Shown here piece by piece: positions 17,964 to 26,243 of a DNA stretch of 64,000 nt. Both the position numbers and the translations under genes were made by a program. The notes below the pieces were generated by a model. That model was not told where the DNA came from and did no database searches. It worked only from the letters and a program-made list of their open reading frames with translations. Location: assembly GCF_963677125.1 (NCBI RefSeq), contig NZ_OY781882.1, positions 3,666,501 through 3,730,500 of the forward strand, in the 5' to 3' direction. This DNA comes from an uncultured Desulfobacter sp. (lineage in GTDB: Bacteria > Desulfobacterota > Desulfobacteria > Desulfobacterales > Desulfobacteraceae). The first letter of the stretch is position 1; each line of letters opens with the position of its first letter.

Positions 17964-18764
17964 TTATCCCATCATGCCGCGGCCGTTAACCGGAACCCGT
18001 GACAGTGGAATCACAGACGGCGACTCCCCGATGCGTTTCACCGTGGCTTTTATGCCGTAAACCGCTTCAAGATTTTCCGGGGTCAGCACGTCATCCGGCA
18101 TGCCGTTGGCCAGAATTTTTCCTTTTTTCATCATCAGCATCCGGTCGGAATACCGGGCAGCCATGTTCAGATCGTGGATGGCAATAATGGCTGTAAGCCG
18201 CTGCCTGCGGACCAGGGTTCGCAGAATCTCCATCACATCAATCTGGTGCCAGATATCCAGGTTGCTGGTGGGTTCATCCAGAAGCAGCACACCGGTATTT
18301 TGGGCCAGAGCCCTTGCAATCAGCACCTTTTGCTGCTGGCCGCCGGACAGCTCACTGAAAAACGCCAGTGCCAGTTCCTCAATGCCCAGCAACCGGAGGA
18401 CTTCCCACACCTTGCCTTCATCCTGTTCATTGGCCTTCCATCCCAGATGTGGCCTGCGCCCCATGAGCACCACGTCAAAAACCGTATGGGCAAACACCCG
18501 CAACGAATTCTGGGGCACATAGGCGATCCTGCGCGCGGCATCCTTTCGGTTCATTTTCAAAAGATCCTGGCGATCCACCAGCACGTCACCGAAACGGGGT
18601 TCAAGAATCCGGTCAATGCATTTGATCAGGGTGGATTTGCCCGAACCGTTGGGGCCGACAATACTGACGATCTGACCGTCTCCAATGGTCATTGAAAAAT
18701 CGAGCAGGACATCTTCGCCGATATAGCCAAAGGTCAAATTTTTAACCGTCAGTTTATTGATCAT
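17964..18764 (-). CDS. ABC transporter ATP-binding protein (FecE/BtuD class)
   Basis: The 266-residue ATPase has Walker A GPNGSGKSTL, Q-loop YVPQNSLRVFAHT, signature LSGGQQQKVLIARAL, Walker B VLLLDEPTSNLD and the switch histidine in AIIAIHDLNMA. These, and the sequence around the Q-loop, place it with ATPases of iron-siderophore, haem and cobalamin importers. Its start overlaps the permease stop by 4 bp. The C-terminus carries an extension (YGIKATVKRIGESPSVIP) common in this class. Confidence 0.93.
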   Translation of the reverse strand: MINKLTVKNLTFGYIGEDVLLDFSMTIGDGQIVSIVGPNGSGKSTLIKCIDRILEPRFGDVLVDRQDLLKMNRKDAARRIAYVPQNSLRVFAHTVFDVVLMGRRPHLGWKANEQDEGKVWEVLRLLGIEELALAFFSELSGGQQQKVLIARALAQNTGVLLLDEPTSNLDIWHQIDVMEILRTLVRRQRLTAIIAIHDLNMAARYSDRMLMMKKGKILANGMPDDVLTPENLEAVYGIKATVKRIGESPSVIPLSRVPVNGRGMMG

Positions 18765-19888
18765 GACCAGAACTCCCGGCGTTTACCCCTGATGATCAGG
18801 TAGAGGAACAAGGGGACCCCCAGCATGGACATGATGATGCCCACCGGAATAACAACCCCGCCCAGGATATTCATGGACACGGCATTGGCAATCAAAAGCA
18901 GGGCACCGCCAATGCCGCCGGATGCCGGAATCAGGAATCTGTGGTCATTGCCGATGATGATCCGTGCAATATGAGGCGCCACAAGCCCCACAAATCCAAT
19001 GACCCCGGTAAAGGCAACAATGGCGGCAACCAGCAGGCTTGCCACCACCATCACAGACATGCGGACCGCGTTGGCATCCACCCCCATGCTCTTGGCGCAG
19101 TCATCGCCCGTAGTCATCAGGTTCAGATCCCAGGCTTTGCCATAGAGGAACGGAATGCAGACCAGGCAGATGACGCCCAAAACCCCCAGGCTGTGCCAGT
19201 TGAGATCCGAAAGCGATCCCATGCCCCAGTAGGACATGATGGTCCGCTGCTCATCGTCGGCAATGTAGGTAAACAACTGGTTGGCGGCCTGGAACAGATA
19301 GTTGACGGCAATGCCCGCAAGGATCAGGGTTTCGGAGGTAGCCCCCCTCAGGGCGGAAAGGGCAATAATGAATCCCGAACAAAGGGCTGCGCAAACAAAG
19401 GCATTCCCCACCAGAAAATAGGGCCCGTCCAGGAAGGTGACACCGAAAACAGCGGCCAGAGAGACACCAAAGTGGGCGCCCGAGGAGATCCCCAGGGTAA
19501 AGGGACTTGCCATGGGATTTTTTAACACCGCCTGCATCACGCACCCGCAGATGCCTAACCCCACACCGCAAATAACGGTGCCGATGATCAGCGGCATGCG
19601 GATATGCCAGACCACATGGGCGATCATAGGCGCAATATCCAACCCGCTTGGAATCAGTCGCTCAACCAGGGTGAGATAAACCTGGCGGACAGTCATGGGA
19701 ACCTGTCCCAGGGTGATGATGAAACTACCTGAAATGATCAACAGCAGAAGCAAAGCGCCCAGGAAAAAAAATTTACCCTGAACGGAACCGGCATGGGCCT
19801 GCTGGGTCGCCGTCATTTTTCCGGTGCGGGTTCTGCCGGGAATCCGCCCGGACAACGCCGGAGTGGCCCGTATTAGAGCCTGTATCAT
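18761..19888 (-). CDS. FecCD/BtuC-family ABC transporter permease
   Basis: The 375-residue protein is strongly hydrophobic, with about ten predicted membrane helices after a polar N-terminus of about 40 residues. It has family segments HIRMPLIIGTVICGVGLGICG, QAVLKNPMASPFTLGISSGAHFG and GVIGFVGLVAPHIARIIIG. It pairs with the adjacent ATPase as an importer for metal chelates or corrinoids. ATG 19888 overlaps the slipin stop, so the slipin gene is translated as part of the same unit. The long polar N-terminus hints that the true start might be slightly downstream (for example the ATG before TATQQAHAG). Confidence 0.92.
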   Translation of the reverse strand: MIQALIRATPALSGRIPGRTRTGKMTATQQAHAGSVQGKFFFLGALLLLLIISGSFIITLGQVPMTVRQVYLTLVERLIPSGLDIAPMIAHVVWHIRMPLIIGTVICGVGLGICGCVMQAVLKNPMASPFTLGISSGAHFGVSLAAVFGVTFLDGPYFLVGNAFVCAALCSGFIIALSALRGATSETLILAGIAVNYLFQAANQLFTYIADDEQRTIMSYWGMGSLSDLNWHSLGVLGVICLVCIPFLYGKAWDLNLMTTGDDCAKSMGVDANAVRMSVMVVASLLVAAIVAFTGVIGFVGLVAPHIARIIIGNDHRFLIPASGGIGGALLLIANAVSMNILGGVVIPVGIIMSMLGVPLFLYLIIRGKRREFWS

Positions 19889-20643
19889 CGATCAATGGCC
19901 TTTGCACATCCGATCATGGTGCCCGTGGCATCTGTTGTGCCGGTGACTACGATCAGGTTACGTTCCTTGGCAATTTCAGACAGGGTCTGGAACTCCCGGA
20001 GCTTGAGAGCGGCCGGGGTGGTTTCATAAACCCTGGCTGCTTCGCTCATCCGCTGTGATGCCTGGCACTCGCCGTCCGCCAGAATGACCCGAGCCCGTCT
20101 TTCCCGCTCGGCCTCGGCCTGACGCGCCATGGCCCGGAGCATATTCTCGGGCAGCGCAATATCACGAATGGTGACAATATCCACACGGATCCCCCAGGGC
20201 GCGGTAACGGTTTCAAGCAGGGCTTGAATTTTCTGGTTCAGGCCCTCCCGATCCGAAAGGATCGAATCCAGTTCATTCTGCCCCAGAACATCCCGGAGCA
20301 TGGTCTGGGCAATGAGTGCCGTGGCCCCTTCATAATCTTCAACCTCGATCACCGCCTGGGCAGGATCATTGACGTGGTAATAAATCACGGCATCCACATC
20401 CACGCTGATATTGTCCCGGGTGATAATAGTCTGTTTAGGCACGTCAAGCTGACGTGTTCTTAAGTCCACCCGGACGATTTGATCCACCACCGGAATGATC
20501 CCAAAAATGCCGGCCTCTTTTACACCCTTAAGGCGGCCGAATCGGAAGACCACCGACCGGGCGTATTGACGGTTGATCCTGATAGACGCCACGCTAAACA
20601 CGGCAATAAGAAGAACGAATCCAATTTTCCACAAAGCGACCAT
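19885..20643 (-). CDS. Slipin/stomatin-like SPFH-domain membrane protein
   Basis: Start ATG 20643 is chosen because it directly precedes the membrane anchor (LWKIGFVLLIAVFSVASIRI); the upstream extension to 20724 is polar and looks non-coding. The 252-residue protein has the SPFH order: RYARSVVFRFGRLKGV-type entry, GIFGIIPVVDQIVRVDLRT, QTIITRDNISVDVDAVIYYHV, and the helical AMARQAEAERERRARVI segment. Slipins form membrane-associated assemblies and are usually next to an NfeD protein. Here it is the first gene of an ABC/TonB uptake run and overlaps the permease by 4 bp, which is unusual. Confidence 0.88.
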   Translation of the reverse strand: MVALWKIGFVLLIAVFSVASIRINRQYARSVVFRFGRLKGVKEAGIFGIIPVVDQIVRVDLRTRQLDVPKQTIITRDNISVDVDAVIYYHVNDPAQAVIEVEDYEGATALIAQTMLRDVLGQNELDSILSDREGLNQKIQALLETVTAPWGIRVDIVTIRDIALPENMLRAMARQAEAERERRARVILADGECQASQRMSEAARVYETTPAALKLREFQTLSEIAKERNLIVVTGTTDATGTMIGCAKAIDR

Positions 20644-20760
20644 ATCAATATCTCTCTCCCACCCAACCTTTTGAGCCCGGTGATAGGTATGAGCCGACCT
20701 GATTTGCCATGGTGTCCACGGCACCTGTCGCAGTCGGCCATAATTACATTTTTAAACGTC

Positions 20761-20801
20761 ATATGTAGTTTTAAAACTTTAAGGTTGTTCAACTACAATA
20801 T
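20761..20801. promoter_or_regulatory. Candidate operator: inverted repeat in divergent promoter region
   Basis: The 353-bp gap between the slipin gene (-) and the cbiK-like gene (+) is AT-rich and non-coding on my reading. Within it ATATGTAGTT (20761-20770) is repeated in inverted form as AACTACAATAT (20791-20801) with one extra base, around a 20-bp spacer that contains its own small palindrome. It could bind a regulator controlling both directions or fold as a leader hairpin for the slipin transcript. I found no clear Fur box or cobalamin riboswitch in the gap. Confidence 0.35.
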
Positions 20802-20996
20802 GATTCAGGGGCCCGTCAACACTTTTTTTCCAGGACGTTTCCGATGTCCTGTCCTTAAAAAAATTTATTTTTTTAATTAGGCATAGAGCCGTTAAAGGAA
20901 GGCAATTTGCAAAAATACAAATTTCCTCTTGCAACTAGTCAATTAGCCTTTATGATCTGGATGTGGTTATCTCGTTGAGATACCGGGGTAATTGGA

Positions 20997-21896
20997 TTGA
21001 ATTTAACTGCTAAAGATTTCTTAGTAGTTCCAAGGGATATTTTAATGCACCAGCATGGATACATCGGCCGCAAAATGCGGCTGCCGAAACTTAAGGATCA
21101 CCCGGCAATCATTATTGCAACTTTTGGCTCTTCGACCACAGGCCAGGCTGCCATGGACGCCGTTGAAGCCCAGATTGCCGAGAGGTTTGCAGACCATCAG
21201 ATATACTGGGCATATACATCCGAAATCATCCGAAGAAAAAGAGGGTTGCCAAGTCTTTTGGAAACCCTGGCCAAAGTGGAGTCTGACGGGTATCGCAAAG
21301 CCGTTGTTCAGCCCTTGCATGTTTTTCCCGGCACAGAGTACCAGCAGGTCCAGGAGTCATCTCTATATTTCCCCGGGTTGCGGGTGATCGTGGGTGAAAC
21401 CCTGTGCCACCGGTGGAGTTTTATTGAAGCGGTTCTTGAAGAGGTGTCAGGGGATTTTCTCTCCGGGAAAGATCAGATCAACCTGCTTGCCCTGCACGGC
21501 ACCCCTTTGGCGGCAGATCCGGTGAACACAATCTATATGGGCATCAATCATCTTGTCTCGGGTATGTATGACAATGTTTATGCGGCAACGGTTGAGGGGA
21601 TTCCCAATATCCAAAGCGTTGCCGGCCGGATAAAAAAAGACCATGCCCGGACACCGTTTGCCCGGATTCGTCTCATTCCCATGATGTTTCTGGCTGGCAT
21701 GCATGTACAAACAGATCTTATGGGCGACAAGAAAAGCTGGCGAATCATTTTTGAAGAGATGGGAATGGAAGTGGACTGCCCCACCATCTCCTGCGGGGCA
21801 CAGGAATATTTCAAGGGGCTTGCATACAGAAAAGCATGCATCCAATTTTTCTGCCAAAGGCTTAAGCGGGCTCTTGATCTTATGGATCATTACTGA
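20997..21896 (+). CDS. cbiK: CbiK-type sirohydrochlorin cobaltochelatase
   Basis: The 299-residue protein matches anaerobic chelatase CbiK: FGSSTTGQAAMDAVE near the start, VVQPLHVFPGTEYQQVQ, and the metal-binding triad positions H167 (in LALHGTP), E200 (in VEGIPN) and H236 (in LAGMHVQTD). It inserts Co2+ or Fe2+ into sirohydrochlorin for cobalamin or sirohaem/haem synthesis. The marked start is a TTG; ATG 21045 preceded by AAGGGATATTTTA is a good alternative, giving 283 residues. I see no signal peptide, unlike the periplasmic CbiK described in Desulfovibrio. It is divergent from the ABC/TonB uptake run, which hints that run may handle a metal or tetrapyrrole. Confidence 0.88.
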   Translation: MNLTAKDFLVVPRDILMHQHGYIGRKMRLPKLKDHPAIIIATFGSSTTGQAAMDAVEAQIAERFADHQIYWAYTSEIIRRKRGLPSLLETLAKVESDGYRKAVVQPLHVFPGTEYQQVQESSLYFPGLRVIVGETLCHRWSFIEAVLEEVSGDFLSGKDQINLLALHGTPLAADPVNTIYMGINHLVSGMYDNVYAATVEGIPNIQSVAGRIKKDHARTPFARIRLIPMMFLAGMHVQTDLMGDKKSWRIIFEEMGMEVDCPTISCGAQEYFKGLAYRKACIQFFCQRLKRALDLMDHY

Positions 21897-21910
21897 AGAA
21901 GGAAGACCCT

Positions 21911-22885
21911 ATGAAGTACCTGTTCATCCCGGCCCTGGCTGCAGGTTTTACAATACTGTTATTCTGGGGGAACTGTCCAGCGGACGCGACCCGTCAACCG
22001 ACACCGATACCCTATAAAAAGGCGGCCCCTTGCGGGCAGCTCACATCCCCTCAATTATCAGAGGTCTCCGGCCTTGCGGTGTCCCGGAAAACACCCGGGC
22101 TGTTGTGGACAATCAATGACAGCGGCAATCCGTCTAAAATTTACGGCCTTTCCACTAAAGGGGTTTTGCTTAAAACATATAAAGTTAAGGGGGCAATCAA
22201 CTGGGACTGGGAAGACATTTCCGGATTTCATTACAAGGGAGAAGATTATCTTGTCATTGCGGATGTGGGAGACAACTGGTCAAACCGCCCCTTTAATACA
22301 CTTTATTTTGTGAAAGAACCGGCACCTGACAGCCAAAGCGGATTGCTTCCACTTCAATGGCAAATGAATTTCAGGTATGAAAACAGACCTCAAGATTGTG
22401 AAGCCGTGGCTGTTGATGCGGCAAACCCAAAAATCTACCTGCTGAGCAAGCGTACCACCGAACCTGTTCTATATGAACTGCCCCTGGACATTCCCTGTAA
22501 AAAATTTATGTATACGGCCAAGGCTGTGGCTAAGATCAGAAACATTCCCAGGCCCAACCCAAAAGACCAAAGAAAAGCCTATGGAAAATTTCGCTCCCTG
22601 CCTACGGCCATGGATATCAGTGCCGACGGCAACACCCTTTACATTCTTACCTACAAGAACGCCTATGTATATTCCCGCACCCCGGACCAGACATGGGATA
22701 TGGTATTTTCAACGTCGCCCCTGCAGATCACCCTGCCGGCCCCGTCCAAGACCATGGTCCAACGAGAGGCATTGGGGCTTGACCACACCAGTGGAAATAT
22801 ATTTATTACATCGGAAAAAGTTATGTCCCCCATCTATGTGGTTGCGCCCATGTCCCCGCCGACACAGCGACAGGGCAAACAATAA
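21911..22885 (+). CDS. Secreted protein of unknown function, probable beta-propeller
   Basis: A 324-residue protein with a signal peptide (YLFIPALAAGFTILLFW) ending near residue 25. The rest has repeated short blade-like units: SEVSGLAVSRKTPGLLWTIN, WEDISGFHYKGEDYLVIADV, DCEAVAVDAANPKIYLLSK, TAMDISADGNTLYILTY and REALGLDHTSGNIFITSE. Such ‘D-x-x-G-x-L-Y’ strands suggest a six- or seven-bladed propeller. I do not recognise a specific function. It follows the chelatase gene by 14 bp with AGAAGGAAG before ATG, so the two are probably co-transcribed. Confidence 0.72.
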   Translation: MKYLFIPALAAGFTILLFWGNCPADATRQPTPIPYKKAAPCGQLTSPQLSEVSGLAVSRKTPGLLWTINDSGNPSKIYGLSTKGVLLKTYKVKGAINWDWEDISGFHYKGEDYLVIADVGDNWSNRPFNTLYFVKEPAPDSQSGLLPLQWQMNFRYENRPQDCEAVAVDAANPKIYLLSKRTTEPVLYELPLDIPCKKFMYTAKAVAKIRNIPRPNPKDQRKAYGKFRSLPTAMDISADGNTLYILTYKNAYVYSRTPDQTWDMVFSTSPLQITLPAPSKTMVQREALGLDHTSGNIFITSEKVMSPIYVVAPMSPPTQRQGKQ

Positions 22886-23009
22886 AAGGGAGCTTATATT
22901 TATAACAAGGGCAATGCGTGGTTATTGCCTAACAAAAACATCTTAATTGCCCCCTTTCCTTCAAAGGTGTTATTTTGAAGAACAAATTTTAAATAGAGAG
23001 AGGAGTAAA

Positions 23010-23717
23010 ATGACAGATTCCCTGGCACTGCTGGCACTGCTCATCGGCTTGGAACTGGTTCTCGGCATAGATAATATTTTGGTAATATCCATCCTGGTAT
23101 CAAAAATTGAAAAGGCGAAACGAGATTTAGCCAGACTCATAGGCCTTTCTCTGGCCATGGTGGTGCGGATTATCATGCTCTTTATACTGCTAAAACTGGC
23201 GAGCCTGACCAATCCGGTTATTTTAAAATTTTCGGTTCGAGATCTCATTTTAATGGCCGGAGGTATGTTCTTACTTTGGAAAGCAGTATCTGAAATTCAT
23301 CACACCATAGAAGCAGAAGAAGAACACGAAGAACATACACAAGGCTCAGCAGTTCTGACTGCAGCCATTTCCCAGATCGTTTTACTGGACATTGTCTTTT
23401 CAATAGATTCGGTGATCACGGCCATAGGACTTACTAACAAAATATGGGTGATTATCACTGCTGTGATTGCCTCTTTTTCCGTGCTTCTGTTCTTTGCAAA
23501 ACCTGTGGGAGAGTTTATCCTCAAGCGTCCATCGATTAAAATCCTGGCACTCTCTTTTCTGATCACCATCGGTATCACGATTTTCATGGAAGGGATGCAC
23601 AAGCATGTTCCCAAGGCCTATATTTATTTGCCCATGGGATTTGCGCTTTTTGTAGAAGCGCTGCAACTCAGGTATGAACATAACAAGGCCAAAAAGAAAA
23701 AAATTTCCACCCCGTAA
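23010..23717 (+). CDS. TerC-family integral membrane protein
   Basis: ATG 23010 follows GAGAGAGGAGTAAA and starts at the first helix; the longer reading from 22947 adds a polar leader with no support. The 235-residue protein has seven hydrophobic segments and the two TerC signatures: GLELVLGIDNILVISILV near the start and LLDIVFSIDSVITAIGL in the middle. TerC proteins are linked to metal-ion handling, Mn2+ efflux in several bacteria. The upstream region has a small hairpin (GGCAAT ... ATTGCC, 22909-22928) but no match I could make to the yybP-ykoY manganese riboswitch. It converges with the SLC13 gene, 19 bp apart. Confidence 0.9.
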   Translation: MTDSLALLALLIGLELVLGIDNILVISILVSKIEKAKRDLARLIGLSLAMVVRIIMLFILLKLASLTNPVILKFSVRDLILMAGGMFLLWKAVSEIHHTIEAEEEHEEHTQGSAVLTAAISQIVLLDIVFSIDSVITAIGLTNKIWVIITAVIASFSVLLFFAKPVGEFILKRPSIKILALSFLITIGITIFMEGMHKHVPKAYIYLPMGFALFVEALQLRYEHNKAKKKKISTP

Positions 23718-23736
23718 CACTTGCAAACGCCCGGCA

Positions 23737-25518
23737 TTAAAAGGGCCAGAAAACAGGTATAAAAAAACCGGCCAAAACCACGACCATTATGTTCAACGGC
23801 AAGCCCAGCTTGATAAAATCTGAAAATTTGTATCCCCCGGGCCCATATACCAAAAGATTTGTCTGGTATCCAATGGGGCTTGCATAGCAGGCACTTGCAC
23901 CAAAACAGATGCCGATGATAAACGGCCGGGTATCAACGCCAAGGGAAACGGCCGTAGAAATGGCTATGGGAAGCAGGAGCACGGCGGTTGCATTATTGCT
24001 TAGAACATGGCTGCAAACACTGGTCAAAAAAATGATGGCGAAAAGAACCATATGCGGCCCCATGCCACTGAACAGATTTAAAAACGCCTCGGCATAAAGC
24101 TGGGTAGCACCGGTTTTCTGCATGGCCAAACCCAAAGCCAATGTCCCGACAATCAGGAGAAGCACATCTGCCTGAAGAGACCTGTAGGCGTCCTTCAAAC
24201 TCAGGCAATGGGTAATTGTCATCAAAAAGACACCGGCAAGGGCACAAATCATGATGTCGCTGAGCCCTAAAGTGGCTGCCAGCACGACGGCGGCAAAGAT
24301 TCCGGAAGCAATGCCGGCCTTTTGTTTGTCGATGATTGTGTGGTGAATATCTTCAATAATCACAAAGTCTGAACTTCTTCTGATTTTATCCAACTTGTTC
24401 CTGGGGCACTGTACCAGGATAATATCTCCGATCTTAAGTTTCACTTTTTGTATTTTGCGATAGGAAAAATAACCCAAGCGGCTTCGTATTGCGATAATGC
24501 GGATATCAGAGTCGTACTGCAATTCTGCAGATATTAAGGGTTCCCTTAAAAGGGATGAAACCGGTGGAATAATGAGTTCTACAATGAGATCGTCTTCGGG
24601 TTTCCCGCCAAAAGTGAGATTTTTATCACCATGAATTAATGACAAGGTTTTACTCTGCAGACAGGAGATTAAATCCTGTGCCGCCCCCTTTACCAGAAGA
24701 ATATCATCAGGAATTATAGTTATATTCTGTCTGGATGGATCAAAAATGCTCCCGTTCCTGAAAATTTCAATCACATCCAGGCCTAAATTTTCGTCAGCAT
24801 ACCGAATGATGTCCCTTCTCCCAACCAATGGACTTTCTTTAGTCGCGATCAGTTCTGCAATATATTTATTCTCCTTGTCCTCATCCAGCTCACACACGGG
24901 TCCGATGCGCCCGGGCATCAACTTGGGTGCAACAACAAATAAAAAAAGGATGCCCATCAAAGCGATGGGTACGCCAAGGCGGCCAAGTTCAAACATAGAG
25001 AGCTGATTATAACCTTCAAGGTGGGCAAGATCGCTTACAATGATATTGGTTGACGTACCGATAAGTGTGGATGTACCAGCCAGAATCGACACATAGGACA
25101 ATGGAATAAGAAGCTTGGACGGAGAAAAATCGCATTCACAGCTCATTGCCATGACAATAGGAATAAAAAGCACCACAACCGGTGTATTATTGATGAACGC
25201 AGACAACACAGCAACGGCCACAAGAATAATAATAAAGGCAGATTGCCGCTTACCTTTGGAAAATTTTAAAACCAGTTCGGTGAGAAAATCGACTGCGCCG
25301 GTGCGAATAAGTCCGCGGCTCAGCAGAAACATGGCTGCCACCGTGATTACCGCTGGATTCGCAAACCCTTTCACCGCCTGTGCCGGCGTGAGGATGCCAG
25401 TCAGTGCAAGCAGAACCATGATACCGATTGCAGTTTTATCAACCGATATCTTTTCAGAAACCAGAAAAACAAGCGTCAAGATCAGTATAAGCGACACCAC
25501 AAGAATCTGGACAGTCAT
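23737..25518 (-). CDS. SLC13/DASS-type sodium:anion symporter with two TrkA_C (RCK_C) domains
   Basis: The 593-residue protein has an N-terminal half of membrane helices (residues 1-195), a soluble insert of about 190 residues with two RCK_C/TrkA_C-like modules (DVIEIFRNGSIF with IIPDDILLVKGA, and IIAIRSRLGYFS with LKIGDIILVQCP), and a second membrane half ending in VVVLAGFFIPVFWPF. Motifs such as SNNATAVLLLPIAIS and INNTPVVVLFIPIVM fit the SNT motifs of divalent-anion symporters. Substrates in the family include sulfate and C4-dicarboxylates. A sulfate importer would suit a sulfate reducer, but the substrate cannot be decided here. Confidence 0.88.
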   Translation of the reverse strand: MTVQILVVSLILILTLVFLVSEKISVDKTAIGIMVLLALTGILTPAQAVKGFANPAVITVAAMFLLSRGLIRTGAVDFLTELVLKFSKGKRQSAFIIILVAVAVLSAFINNTPVVVLFIPIVMAMSCECDFSPSKLLIPLSYVSILAGTSTLIGTSTNIIVSDLAHLEGYNQLSMFELGRLGVPIALMGILFLFVVAPKLMPGRIGPVCELDEDKENKYIAELIATKESPLVGRRDIIRYADENLGLDVIEIFRNGSIFDPSRQNITIIPDDILLVKGAAQDLISCLQSKTLSLIHGDKNLTFGGKPEDDLIVELIIPPVSSLLREPLISAELQYDSDIRIIAIRSRLGYFSYRKIQKVKLKIGDIILVQCPRNKLDKIRRSSDFVIIEDIHHTIIDKQKAGIASGIFAAVVLAATLGLSDIMICALAGVFLMTITHCLSLKDAYRSLQADVLLLIVGTLALGLAMQKTGATQLYAEAFLNLFSGMGPHMVLFAIIFLTSVCSHVLSNNATAVLLLPIAISTAVSLGVDTRPFIIGICFGASACYASPIGYQTNLLVYGPGGYKFSDFIKLGLPLNIMVVVLAGFFIPVFWPF

Positions 25519-25591
25519 TATGAATCACGCTTTCTTTGTTTACACCCCGACACGACAAAGACGCTGGGACAGTGCCGGGGTGAATTTACGT

Positions 25592-25777
25592 TCAGGTTAA
25601 TAACAACTGACACTCGGCATCCGCCGAATCCGATCTGCATGGACAATATAAATCAACAAGCCCTTTATGCCAGGCACGGCTTTCATTCATCGGGAGCGCC
25701 GGACAAATATCGGTGTCCTGGGATGCCTCCCGGGGAATAAAAACATTCCACCATCTATTCTCAATATCAGGTATCAT
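25592..25777 (-). CDS. Small cysteine-containing protein, hypothetical
   Basis: A 61-residue open frame with a very good ribosome site (ACGGAGGTGTATA before ATG 25777), which is the main reason to believe it. The product is soluble, with four tryptophan or proline-rich segments near the start and cysteines toward the end (DICPALP, YCPCRSDS, AECQ). I do not recognise a family. It ends 73 bp upstream of the SLC13 start on the same strand and might be expressed with it. It could also be a chance frame. Confidence 0.4.
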   Translation of the reverse strand: MIPDIENRWWNVFIPREASQDTDICPALPMNESRAWHKGLVDLYCPCRSDSADAECQLLLT

Positions 25778-25977
25778 TATACACCTCCGTGTATCAAGAT
25801 TTCATTTTTGATTCAGACAAATGACATCTCTGCCTTAGCCATATAAGTTAGTCTCTAAAACAATTATTTCAATACTGAGAACAAAACTTCAGCCCAGATT
25901 CTACGTTCCGGCTGATAAGAAAGGAGGGATTGCTCAACTTCTGCCGCCGGCAATCCTATCAAAAGAACGATATGTTG

Positions 25978-26080
25978 AATTCAGGGGCTCGGAACAAGTA
26001 AATGCCACAAATTTTTCACCAAGGATTGGAAAAAAGACAAGCACATTTTTTTGGAGGTATTGTTTCCGAGTCCCTGAATA
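25978..26080. repeat. Palindromic element, about 103 bp, single copy in window
   Basis: Left arm AATTCAGGGGCTCGGAACA (from 25978) is matched in inverted orientation by TGTTTCCGAGTCCCTGAAT (26061-26079) with one mismatch and one extra base. The 65-bp interior also has partial inverted similarity (AAATGCCACAAATTTTT against an inverted TTGTCTTTTTT/ATGTG region). The 460-bp non-coding interval 25.78-26.24 kb consists mainly of this element and a copy of repeat family 1 beside it. It resembles a non-autonomous mobile palindrome or BIME-like unit; no open frame inside looks real. Confidence 0.5.
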
Positions 26081-26123
26081 TTCACCGAAATGTTATTTAC
26101 GGCCTGACCGAAAACCGTGATTA

Positions 26124-26234
26124 GACGAGAAGTTGCCCAGATGCAAGACGCATAAAGATTTGAAACAGGAGCACCCTCACGGTTGTGAAGTATCAAATCT
26201 TTATGCAGCGCCGCAGGTGGGTGACTTTTCGTTC
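26124..26234 (-). repeat. Repeat family 1, copy A (3'-end cruciform element)
   Basis: On the minus strand this copy begins with AACGAAAAGTCACCCACCTG, 10 bp after the stop of the CGGC-domain gene (stop at 26244), and ends with CATCTGGGCAACTTCTCGTC. The ends form an outer stem, the interior has a perfect 13-bp stem (GCATAAAGATTTG with CAAATCTTTATGC), and the tip has CAC ... GTG pairing. It is homologous to the elements at 30413-30530 and 41483-41603. Confidence 0.75.
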
Positions 26235-26243
26235 TCTCACTAT

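Noticed and set aside
20644..20996. Cobalamin riboswitch in front of the uptake run or cbiK
   Set aside because: I could not find the B12-box core or matching stem order on either strand; only AT-rich sequence and one inverted repeat are seen.
22886..23009. Manganese (yybP-ykoY) riboswitch before the TerC gene
   Set aside because: A small hairpin is present but the conserved internal loop sequence is not recognisable.
25981..26196. 71-codon frame on the minus strand
   Set aside because: It lies across two palindromic repeats and shows no coding features.
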